From NCBI GenBank assembly GCA_016873225.1, contig VGXS01000012.1:41869-105868 (forward strand): a stretch of DNA of 64,000 bases. The letters run 5' to 3'. Below are positions 40,922 to 49,968 of this stretch, in pieces (positions within the stretch are counted from its first letter, which is position 1; each line of letters opens with the position of its first letter). The notes under the pieces are model-generated. The model was not told the origin of the DNA and searched no databases. It saw only the letters and a program-made list of their open reading frames with translations. The translations under genes and the position numbers were made by a program. The stretch is from Planctomycetota bacterium. GTDB lineage: Bacteria; Planctomycetota; Planctomycetia; Gemmatales; Gemmataceae.

Positions 40922-42819
40922 TCAGGCGCGGAAGCGCAACGGTTCCATCATCTCAGAAGACACCATGTCCTTAATGGCGGATCCAAAATGACTGGCAAAG
41001 CCGGCCACATCGGCCAACGGCGAGTCGGAAACCTGCGACCTCAGGCGCCGCCTTGTTTGAGCCAGTTCGCTTGTTTCGGTTGCCAGCCTCGTGGCGATGG
41101 CAACATATTCATCCTCGGTACTCGCGATCCACTCGCTCCGGCCCAAGGCGCTGAGAATGCTGACACCCATCCGAAAGACCGATCGTTTTCCCGCCAGGCT
41201 GACCACGGGCACGCTCATCCAAAGAGCGTCGCAGGTTGTCGCGCCGCCGTTGTAGGGGAAAGGATCAAGCGCGATGTCAATTTCGCCGTAGGAAAGCATG
41301 TGGGCGCCGGAATGGACATGACCCTTCATTGTGACGCGGCCGGGGTCGATGCCGAGCACGCCAAAGGCGCCCCGGAAATAACCAACCGTGCCGGGGTCGG
41401 CGAAAAGCTTGGATTGGAGAAAAAGCCTGCTGCGCGGCACGGATTCCATGATCCGGGCCCAAGTCCTGATGGTTCCGGCGGACAGCTTGCGGACATTGTT
41501 GAGCGAGCCGAATGTCACGAATCCGTTGTCAAGGACGGGGAGCTTGCCGGGCGCGGGATAATCGGCGGTGTGCCTGTGGGCAAACTGCGTTCCGCGCAAC
41601 CGGATCAGCCGTTCCGTGTGGACCTCATCGCTGTCCGGACCGGGATCGGTATGGCTGTCGGTGACGCGGAAGTCGACGCACGGATGTCCCGTGGTTGCCA
41701 TGTATACAAGCCAGGAGGCGATCTGGGCGAAGGCCTGTGGCGGAGCATGGCGGCCCGGTTGCCGGAGGTGTGTCCGCACAGGTCGATGAGGATGTCCAGT
41801 TGGTCGTTCCGGATAAGCTCGGCGCACCGGTTGTCGTCCATGCCGTGGACCTGTCGCCATGCCAATGGCAACGACCTGATGAGCGCCGTGACCCCGTCCC
41901 GATTCTCGTTGGCGGCATAGCAAAAAACTTCAAAGGAAGACCGGTCAAGATGCTGAAGCAGGGGAGTGACAAACATCGCCATGGCATGCTGCCGGAAATC
42001 CGCCGAAAGGAATCCGACGCGCAGCGGCGCGGCTGGAAAATCGGGCCGGCACCGCGGCCTGCCGGGAACGGGCAGCAGCGAGCGCCCCCAGGCGACATGG
42101 GCGTTCAGGAACCCGGCATCATCCAGGTTTTGTTCGAACATCAGGTTGAACAACGTCCCGCTTTCGCTGTTGTGTTTGGCTTCCAGCCCTGAAGGATCGA
42201 TTTGGTTGGCTTTTCCGAACGCGTCCCGCCCCTCCGCGTGGCGGCCCTGATCGACAAGCGCGCATCCGAGGTTGTTCCAGGCACCGGCATGGCCGGCATG
42301 CAGCGCGATGGCCCGCCGGGCCGACGACTCGGCCTCGGACACGAGGCCCATCATTCGGAGCGAGTTCGACAAGTTGGCCCATGCGTTCGCGTAACCATCG
42401 TCCTGGGAAATGGCCTCGCGGTAGGCCCTCGCGGCCGATTCGTGGTCGCCAACCCCCTGCAGCGCGTTTCCCTCGTTGTTCAGCACGACTGAAAGTTGCC
42501 TCACCAAGGCCGATGAATGGCCGCTGAGCATTTTTGTCCGGATGATTTTCAAGGCCGGCTTGTAACTGGGCAGGAAACCCGGCCATCGGTTAAGGATTCC
42601 AAAAAACAAGGCCTCGGCCTTGGCATGGTTTCCCATATCGAGCAGCACCAACGCATGATTGTGCCACAGTCGAGGGTCCGGGGGCATTTCCGCGACGGCC
42701 TTGGCCAGCAGTTCACGCGCCTCTTCCAAGCGGCCCGCGCCGGCAAGCATCACCCCCCTTGTCGCGATTTCCAGGGGCAAATCTGCCGACGGATCAGACA
42801 TCAGCTCCCCCGGTTCCAA
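40922..42819 (-). pseudogene. TPR / O-GlcNAc transferase (SPINDLY-like) glycosyltransferase split by a frameshift
   Basis: 41605-42819 carries TPRs and PLRVGFLSADFRQHAMAMFVTPLLQHLDR...DILIDLCGHTSGNRAAMLRHRPSP. 40922-41923 continues in another frame with QIASWLVYMATTGHP...FVTFGSLNNVRKLS...DIALDPFPYNGGATTCDALWMSVPVV. Shift at about 41725. Confidence 0.85.
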
Positions 42820-43084
42820 CAGCCTTCGCCAAGCCCATCGGCTAGCGCGCCCCCATGCCCCGACAACCAGCCATCCGCTTCCGCCCCGATCACATGATCA
42901 TCCCAAGTTTATCAGCCATCCGCGCAACCGGCCTAACGCGGCGTGATCCTCACGGTCACGGCATTCGCACCCCTTCCCAAGCCCAGCGACAACATGAAGC
43001 GCTTCCTTGTGAAACTGCGGACACCATCGTCCGCTGAACGGCCCCATGGATCCACCGAACCGCCATCAGGGTAAGCAAACCGCA

Positions 43085-43585
43085 TCAAGCCGGCCGAAGG
43101 ATCGAAAGGCACTTGGGGCACGAATACACCATACCGCGGGCGTGCCGGCGCTGGCGCACGATGGTGAAGCGCCACTCGCGGCAGGCGCAGCGGAACGGAA
43201 AGGTGACGGCCGGTTGCCGGGCGGGAGTCGTCTCGTAGTCGTGGCAGCGCGTCGCGGGCAGGCCGAACGCCGCCATCACCGCCTTCCAACCGGGGCCATG
43301 GGGCCTGATCCTCGCCCGTCCGGCGATGACCCGGTCCACCACATGGGCCACCTCGTGCCCGACCGTGCGAACCAGAAAGTCCTTTTGGTTGCCCCTGAGC
43401 AACCCGAGGTTGAAGCGCAGGAAAGGATCCTCGCCCGCGGGAAACCACGCCTGCCCAGCCGTGCGCCCCTTCAGGTCGAAGAACACCCCCACCCGCTTGA
43501 ACACCCGGCCGAACCTCTCCTCGGCCAGGGCGAAATACCGCTCCACCGCGCGGGTGGCGGCGTCCCGCAACTCGGCATCGGTCAT
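43085..43585 (-). CDS. SprT-like zinc metalloprotease
   Basis: RTVGHEVAHVVDRVIAG (HExxH) and C-terminal zinc-ribbon-like FPFRCACREWRF...YSCPKCLSILRPA. Confidence 0.9.
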   Translation of the reverse strand: MTDAELRDAATRAVERYFALAEERFGRVFKRVGVFFDLKGRTAGQAWFPAGEDPFLRFNLGLLRGNQKDFLVRTVGHEVAHVVDRVIAGRARIRPHGPGWKAVMAAFGLPATRCHDYETTPARQPAVTFPFRCACREWRFTIVRQRRHARGMVYSCPKCLSILRPA

Positions 43586-43588
43586 CCC

Positions 43589-46500
43589 CTACTCCACCAC
43601 CATCGTGCCGTTCATCACCATCCAGTGCCCCGGGAAGGTGCAGACGAACGGGTAGCGCCCCTTCTCGCCGGGAACCTGGAAGTGAATGGTGAACTTCTCC
43701 CCGGGAAGCACCACATCGGTGTGGGCGATGACATCGCCTCCGGAAGGAATGTACTGCCTGGCCAACGCCTCCGGATCCGAAATGAGGAGATTGGATTCGG
43801 CGCCGACCTTCTGCAAGGTTCCCGGCTTGAGCAGGGCCCAGTTGTGCGGCACCACATCGGGGTTCGCGAAGGTGAGCGCCAGCACCTCGCCGGCCTTGGC
43901 GCTGACAACCTTCTGCCTGAACGACAGGTTGGGCCCGGCTTCCACCTCCACCTTGCGCGCCCCCGCCATGGGGAAGCGCCAGCGGTTGGGCACCGCCTTC
44001 ACGGCCATCGCGATGTCGGTGAGGACGGGATGCGGCAGGATCGCCTTCGGCCTGGCGGCGTGGCCCGGATAGCCCGTGAAGTCGGGCGCCAGCTTGTGAG
44101 CCGTGGCGAACAGGTGGGTCGGCCGCCCCTCGCCGGTGCGCAGGAACACCTGCACCTGGTTGGCCGGCTGCAGTTCCGGCACCTCAAGGAACACGCCCTT
44201 GCCGCCGTCGGTGACATGGGCCGAGGCCACCTCGAGGATGTCGTGCCCCTTGAGGCCGTGGTGCCGGGCGGAGTATTCGGGGGAGCCGTAGCCCGGCCCG
44301 TAGCGGTAGTTCCACGACATCACGAGGCGGTTGGCCGGGTCCGCCACGGCGCGCGGATCGACGGGAAGGGAGTATTTCAGGTGGATGCCGTTGGCGTGAA
44401 CGCGGATGGCCACGGGTAGCTGAACCGGATCGCCCGTGTGGCGCACGCGCTGGACACCGCCATCGGCGAGCGCGTAGGTGCCCCATCCCTGCATGCCGAC
44501 GACATAAAGCTGGCCATCGGCGGGGCTGAAGCGGCCGCGGTGGGCGCCCGAGATGAACTCGCCGGGAAGGGGCACCACGGCCCCCTGGGGCTGCCCTTCG
44601 ACGGTGTCGCGCAGCAGCAGGAAATGCGAGCAGGCGCCGAAGGAAAAATGCAGGTCGAGTCCCTTGAGGGGACCCCACCGGTCGGAATCGATGAACGCCT
44701 GCCCGCCGGCGGAATTGTCGAGCCCCCTTGGCAGGTAAACCAGGGGCAGGTCGGGCGCCTTGCCGCCCCTGGGGCCGCCGAAGCCGTAAAAGCCCCCCTG
44801 GCGCGCTTGGCAGATCATGCTCGCCGGGGTCCAGTCGCCTTCGGAGCAAGGCACCGTGATCGCCCCGTCGGCCGAGACGCCGATGCCGTCGGGATTGCGG
44901 AAGCCCGTGGCGACCACGGATGCCGACTTGCCGTCGGGCGACACCCGCACCACGCCCTGGTTGCTGCTGGCGAAGACCAGCGAGCCGTCCTTTTCCCTTT
45001 GCAGGCCGCAGATGAAGTCGTGGCCGCCGGTGGAGGTCTCGAAGGCGTTGCAGAAGCACTCGTGGAAGTCGTATTCGCCATCGCCGTTGAGGTCCTTGAG
45101 CCGGGTGATCTGGTCGCGGCACAGCACAAGCGGATCGCCATCGACAACGATCATTCCCAGCGGCTGGTGCAGGCCCGAGGCCACCTTCCGCCACACCGGG
45201 GCCTGGAGGGCCCTGTCGATGCCATCCACGCGCCAGAGATCGCCCTGCATGGAACAGAGCAGCATGGCCCCTTCCGGCAGGAAGGCGAGGTCGCCGGGGA
45301 AAATCGGGCTGTTCCACGGGTTCTTCAGCGGCACGGGAATCGTGTCGATGGCGTAGGGCCGGCCCTTGCCAAGCTCCCCCTTCACGGGCAGTCGCTCGGG
45401 CCATTTGGCCGGCCCGCCCTTGGCCAGGCGCGCCAAGGGATGGCCGCTCCTGGGGCCGGCGACGCGCGTGAACCTCCCATTCTCCACCCAGGCGGAGTCG
45501 AGATGGTCGATGCCGTCGATGGCGTAGGCGAACACCACGCGGTTGCCGTGGCGGTAATGGCCCTGGTACGCGAACGGCTTGGCCGGCTTGGAGCCCTCGG
45601 GACGGGGCAGCAGGTCGCCGGCCGGCTTGAGGCCGTCCATGAACCCGTGGCGGATCTCGCCCATCCGGAGGAAACCGCCCTTCCACAGCGCCTCGTAGCA
45701 CAGGGTTTCGGGGTTGAAGCAGGCGGCCATCTCCCCGTTGTCGCCAAGCCGCACGCACACCCCGCGGCGCACCGTCAGGCCCGGGGCGCGGAACACCCCG
45801 GCCAGCACGGGCCCGAGGTCGGCGCGGGTCCATTCGGCGCCCTTCCAGGTGTTCTCGTTCTGGTTGCCCCAGTGCCCGTGCCTGCCCGATTCCAGGCCGG
45901 GAAACGCCATCACCACCGGCGGCCGGTCGTTCATGGCGGCGAAATGCAGCGCCTGCTTCTGGTAAAACTCATACAGCCTCTCCCGATTGGGGAACTTATC
46001 GTGCCAGGGCCAGTCGGCCGGGTCGATCGGGCCGCGCGCGAACTCGAAACCCGCCACCTTGTGCGCCACGGGAGGCTTGGGCAGCGCCCCGGCCACGGCG
46101 GGATCCTTGCCAAGCTCGAGCAGGAACCGGCACAGGTCGGCGAGGTCGGGTTCGGCCATCGCCTCCGCCAGGCCCGCCGGCATGAGGCTGCCGATGGCCT
46201 TGAGTTCCTCGATGTCGCCCCGGGGAACCGCGATCTCGTTGCCGGTCGTCGCCTCCCGGAACACCACCTTGGCGGCCGTTTCCGAAACCTTGTAGCCCTG
46301 CATCACCTTGCCGTCGGCGGTCGCCAGCGCGAAGGCCTGGTATCCCTCGCGCACGAGGTGGCCGGGATAAAGCACCCCCTCCACGACCACCTCGGGAGGC
46401 TGGCAACGGCCGATCTCGCTGAGGTCGGGGCCGACGACGCCCCCCTGCTGGCCCACCTTGTGGCACCCGAGGCAGGCATGTTTCGCCGAGGCGAACACCA

Positions 46501-48061
46501 GGGCGCCGCGGCGGGCGTCGCCCTTCTTCAGGGCGCCGGCCAGCACGGCCTTCACCCGGGCGGGATCGTACCGCGCCGGGGCCGCCGCGCGCGCCTTGAG
46601 TTCGCGCCGGGCGGGCCCCGAATTGCCCGACAGGTCGTCGCATTCCTCCTTGCCAGGGTTGAGGATCCAGAGGCCGAGGGTGTCGGCATCCTTGGCGGGA
46701 GGCGCCGGGCCGGCATGGGGCGCGTGGGCCCCCTTGCGGATGCGCGCCCAGGCCACCCCGCCTCCCGAGTCGAGCCCTCCCTCGACAAGCCGGCCGATGC
46801 CCAAGGCCCCGGCCAGGCCCACGGGACCGAACGGACGCATGTCGCCCCGGGCCGCCTGCCTTCCGTCCACGAACAGTTCCACGCCCGCCTCGCGCACCAC
46901 CATGGCCACGGTGTGGGGCTTGCCGTCGCTGACGGATATGTCCGAGTTCACATGGTCGGGCTTGAAGCCGGGCAGGTACCCGCACACGGTTCCGGCGCCC
47001 GGCCGCGTGAAGATCTCCCAGTGGCGGCCCGAGGCCTTGGTGTCGGACGCCACGAGCACATGGAACTGGGCGGCGTCGCGGACCGTGGCGTTCACCTCGA
47101 CGGTGATGGGCCAGTCCCGCCACGCGGGCGAACCGGGCGCCAGCCAGCCGGCATCGGCCCGCCCGGCCCCGCGCGCCGGGCGCGGAGGCACCGGCGTGCG
47201 CGGCTTGGGCAACTCGGCATCGGCCCCCCGCGCCCGGCGCGCGAGGTAATTGAGCCCGTCGAGGTTGTCCGCCAGCGTGTCCGCCGCGTCGAACTGGGTG
47301 TGCCCCAAGATGCCGATCGGCCCGCGATAGCCGCTTTCCACGATCAACTTGATAAGGTTCTCGTCCTCCGAGCCCTGGGCGAGCGGGATGATCTTCCTTC
47401 CGAAGGTGTCACCCTTGGGATCCATGCCGGTGATGTTGAGGCACAGCAGGTGGGGCGCCATCCCCGGCAGCACCTTGGGCAGGCGGTCGAGCGCGCCATG
47501 GGCGTGGTGCAGGTTGTAGACGATGCCGACATTGGGCAGGTCGAGGGCCTCGCGCACGAGCATCATGCTCTCGGGTTCGCCCGCCCAGCCTCCGTGGTTG
47601 TAAAGCCCCAGCTTGTGGCCCCGCTTGCCCGCCTCCAGGGCCACGGGCCGCAGCCGTTCCGCCACGCGCCTGGCCTTCTCGGCGTCGGTGCCTTCCCTGC
47701 CGGGGTCGGGCATGCTCACCCAAAGCTGGGTGAGAACCTTGTTGCGTTCGAGGGCGTCGAGGATCTTCTGGCCGTTTCCGGGAATCGCCCCCGGAAACCA
47801 GAACGCGGTGAGCTGGATCCCGTTCTTTTGCAGGGCTTGCAACTCGGTGTCGAAGGTGGGGATGTGCTCATCGCGCCAGTCGTAGGCCAGCTTGCGGATG
47901 CCCAGCGCCTTGAGCATCGCCGCGCGCTCCGCCGGGCCGCGCCTCCTGGCGTCGAACGGCACGATGCACCAGGCGACGAGGTTGGGCTTCTCGTAAATCT
48001 CGTAGGGCGAGGGTTTCGGCGCGGGCTGGCAAGCGGCGAGCGCCGTCAACAGGGCAATCAT
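43589..48061 (-). CDS. 1490-aa chimera: TIM-barrel, LamG-like, cytochrome c, beta-propeller and cupredoxin domains
   Basis: N-terminal sugar-isomerase-like segment (YNHGGWAGEPESMM...RGPIGILGHTQFDAADTL); CLGCHKVGQQGGVVGPDLSEIG haem domain; RPEGSKP-type propeller; C-terminal VVPHNWALLKPG...FVCTFPGHWMVMNGTMVV type-1 copper motif. Confidence 0.8.
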   Translation of the reverse strand: MIALLTALAACQPAPKPSPYEIYEKPNLVAWCIVPFDARRRGPAERAAMLKALGIRKLAYDWRDEHIPTFDTELQALQKNGIQLTAFWFPGAIPGNGQKILDALERNKVLTQLWVSMPDPGREGTDAEKARRVAERLRPVALEAGKRGHKLGLYNHGGWAGEPESMMLVREALDLPNVGIVYNLHHAHGALDRLPKVLPGMAPHLLCLNITGMDPKGDTFGRKIIPLAQGSEDENLIKLIVESGYRGPIGILGHTQFDAADTLADNLDGLNYLARRARGADAELPKPRTPVPPRPARGAGRADAGWLAPGSPAWRDWPITVEVNATVRDAAQFHVLVASDTKASGRHWEIFTRPGAGTVCGYLPGFKPDHVNSDISVSDGKPHTVAMVVREAGVELFVDGRQAARGDMRPFGPVGLAGALGIGRLVEGGLDSGGGVAWARIRKGAHAPHAGPAPPAKDADTLGLWILNPGKEECDDLSGNSGPARRELKARAAAPARYDPARVKAVLAGALKKGDARRGALVFASAKHACLGCHKVGQQGGVVGPDLSEIGRCQPPEVVVEGVLYPGHLVREGYQAFALATADGKVMQGYKVSETAAKVVFREATTGNEIAVPRGDIEELKAIGSLMPAGLAEAMAEPDLADLCRFLLELGKDPAVAGALPKPPVAHKVAGFEFARGPIDPADWPWHDKFPNRERLYEFYQKQALHFAAMNDRPPVVMAFPGLESGRHGHWGNQNENTWKGAEWTRADLGPVLAGVFRAPGLTVRRGVCVRLGDNGEMAACFNPETLCYEALWKGGFLRMGEIRHGFMDGLKPAGDLLPRPEGSKPAKPFAYQGHYRHGNRVVFAYAIDGIDHLDSAWVENGRFTRVAGPRSGHPLARLAKGGPAKWPERLPVKGELGKGRPYAIDTIPVPLKNPWNSPIFPGDLAFLPEGAMLLCSMQGDLWRVDGIDRALQAPVWRKVASGLHQPLGMIVVDGDPLVLCRDQITRLKDLNGDGEYDFHECFCNAFETSTGGHDFICGLQREKDGSLVFASSNQGVVRVSPDGKSASVVATGFRNPDGIGVSADGAITVPCSEGDWTPASMICQARQGGFYGFGGPRGGKAPDLPLVYLPRGLDNSAGGQAFIDSDRWGPLKGLDLHFSFGACSHFLLLRDTVEGQPQGAVVPLPGEFISGAHRGRFSPADGQLYVVGMQGWGTYALADGGVQRVRHTGDPVQLPVAIRVHANGIHLKYSLPVDPRAVADPANRLVMSWNYRYGPGYGSPEYSARHHGLKGHDILEVASAHVTDGGKGVFLEVPELQPANQVQVFLRTGEGRPTHLFATAHKLAPDFTGYPGHAARPKAILPHPVLTDIAMAVKAVPNRWRFPMAGARKVEVEAGPNLSFRQKVVSAKAGEVLALTFANPDVVPHNWALLKPGTLQKVGAESNLLISDPEALARQYIPSGGDVIAHTDVVLPGEKFTIHFQVPGEKGRYPFVCTFPGHWMVMNGTMVVE

Positions 48062-48104
48062 GGTGTCGGCTCCGGCCACGCCTCGACCGGATCCGCCTTG
48101 CGCC

Positions 48105-48971
48105 CTAGCAGAGCAGCATCATGAGCCGGGACCGGTAATCCTGGGTGACGGGATGGGCGTCGCCCAGCGCATGGAAGACCTGAATCATCGCCTCGCGCGC
48201 CGGACCGGTCAACAGCGCCTGGTCACCCTCGGCGGCCTCGATCAGCTCCTCGAGGGCCAGCTCGTATTCGCCCGCCGCGGCCAGCCGGCAGCCCAGCTCA
48301 TAGCGGGCGCGGGCCTTCTCCTTGCCCGTCGCCGATGCCGCCTTGGCCCGGGCCACCTCGATGTCCGCCGGCCCGGGCACCTTCTCGGCGAACCAGGCCC
48401 GCGCCTTCAGCGCCAGCGCCTCGTCGCCCAGCGGACCGCCGCCGGTGACATTGTCGAGCAGGGTCATCACCTCGGCCTTCTCGCCGCGGGCCAACAGAAT
48501 CCGCGCCAAGCCCACGCGCGCCTGGTCGAGGAACTCCTCGCCCTTGAGCGCCTCGCGGTAGAGCGTCTCGGCGCCGGCGAGGTCGCCGTCCTGCTCGCGC
48601 GCCAGCGCCATCTCGGCCATGTTCTCCTCCTTGCTGGGCAGGAGGCCGTCGAGAAGCTGGGCCAGGGCCTTCTCGGGAATCATCCCCTGCACGCGGTCGA
48701 TCGGCCGGCCGTCGCGGAAAATCACGATATCCGGAATGGAGCTGATCTGGAAAGCCGCCGCCAACCGGGGCTCGGCATCCACATTCACCTTCGCCAACGC
48801 GACCTTGCCGCCCCTTTCCCGGACCAGCTTCTCCAGGATCGGCTTCATCTGCATGCAGGGCTGGCACCATGGCGCCCAGAAGTCCACCAGCACGGGGACC
48901 TCCGACTTCACCACGCGGGCCTCGAAGTCCTTGACCCCGCAATCGAAGACAAAATCCTCCGCCGTCGACAT
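48105..48971 (-). CDS. Thioredoxin-TPR protein (CnoX/YbbN-like)
   Basis: VPVLVDFWAPWCQPCMQMKPILEKLVRE; ALAKVNVDAEPRLAAAFQISSIPDIVIFRDGRP; C-terminal TPR-like half. Confidence 0.9.
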   Translation of the reverse strand: MSTAEDFVFDCGVKDFEARVVKSEVPVLVDFWAPWCQPCMQMKPILEKLVRERGGKVALAKVNVDAEPRLAAAFQISSIPDIVIFRDGRPIDRVQGMIPEKALAQLLDGLLPSKEENMAEMALAREQDGDLAGAETLYREALKGEEFLDQARVGLARILLARGEKAEVMTLLDNVTGGGPLGDEALALKARAWFAEKVPGPADIEVARAKAASATGKEKARARYELGCRLAAAGEYELALEELIEAAEGDQALLTGPAREAMIQVFHALGDAHPVTQDYRSRLMMLLC

Positions 48972-49939
48972 CACGCGTTCTCCCCGATTGACGATGCCCC
49001 GGCTCCCAGGGCCCGGGCCATCATTCCATGCAGCGCCGAAAGCGGAACCGGATCGGAAACGGGAAACGCCCCGTCGCGGTCGGTGGCTCCCACGACCTGG
49101 CCCCGCGGCGCCCCGGCGCCGAACACCAGGCCGCTCCACGCGCCCGTCCAGTGGTCGCGGCCACCCCGGGCGTTCAACCGGGGAGACCTTCCCATCTCGC
49201 CGGCCACCACCACCAGCACCCGGTCCCACAACCCCCGGGACTCGAGGGTGTCGATCAGCCAGCCCAGTCCATGGTCGAGGGACGGCGCCAAATGGTCGCG
49301 GTAATCCGACAGCGTGCCCGCCAGGGCCCCCATGTCGGCGTGGCAATCCCAGGTGATCCGGTTGAACACTGTCTCGGCGGTGTTCACCGTCACCATCCTC
49401 GATCCCCTCGACAACGCCTCGAGCGCCTCGCCGAACAACCTGACTGGATTCGGCTGGTGGCCCGCGACGGCCCATCCGCGCGATTCCAAGGCGGCCTCCT
49501 GACCGGTGGCGACCGCCTGGCCCAAGGTTCCAACGCGCCCGGGAACCGCCATCCCGCCGGCCGCGCGCGCCAAGCCCGAAGCGTGGCCGCTTTCGCCGGC
49601 CGTTCCCGTGTTGAGAATGCGAAAGCCGGCCTCGTGGGTGGGTTCGGCATCATGGTGAAGGGTGCGCACCAGGGTCACGCGGTCGAGGCGGTCGGCCAGC
49701 CTCGGGAACAGTTCACCGAGCCGCGCGCCAGGCACACGGGTGGCGATCGAGCCAAAAGGGCCCCGGCATTCGGAAGCCGCGCCCGGCTTGGGATCCCAGG
49801 TGTCCAGTTGGGAGGGCCCGCCCACCAAGTGCACCAACAGCACCTGGGCGCCGGAGGCGTTCGCGGAGCCGATGGCCCATCCCGTCGCCGTCGCCGCGCT
49901 CGCGGTTCCCAGGAATTGCCGCCGATCCATCCCTAGCAT
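48971..49939 (-). CDS. DUF1501 domain-containing protein (Tat signal)
   Basis: MDRRQFLGTASAATATGWA; LLVHLVGGPSQLDTWDPKPGAASECRGPFGSIATRVPGARLGELFPRLADRLDRVTLVRTLHH; GEMGRSPRLNARGGRDHW. Confidence 0.88.
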   Translation of the reverse strand: MLGMDRRQFLGTASAATATGWAIGSANASGAQVLLVHLVGGPSQLDTWDPKPGAASECRGPFGSIATRVPGARLGELFPRLADRLDRVTLVRTLHHDAEPTHEAGFRILNTGTAGESGHASGLARAAGGMAVPGRVGTLGQAVATGQEAALESRGWAVAGHQPNPVRLFGEALEALSRGSRMVTVNTAETVFNRITWDCHADMGALAGTLSDYRDHLAPSLDHGLGWLIDTLESRGLWDRVLVVVAGEMGRSPRLNARGGRDHWTGAWSGLVFGAGAPRGQVVGATDRDGAFPVSDPVPLSALHGMMARALGAGASSIGENA

Positions 49940-49968
49940 GGCATCCTCCCCTCGTGGACTCACCTGAA

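Noticed and set aside
44438-48124. 1228-aa plus-strand ORF opposite the redox chimera
   Set aside because: Shadow ORF from high-GC codon bias; composition (His/Arg/Gly-rich, no motifs) is not protein-like and the opposite strand has clear domains.
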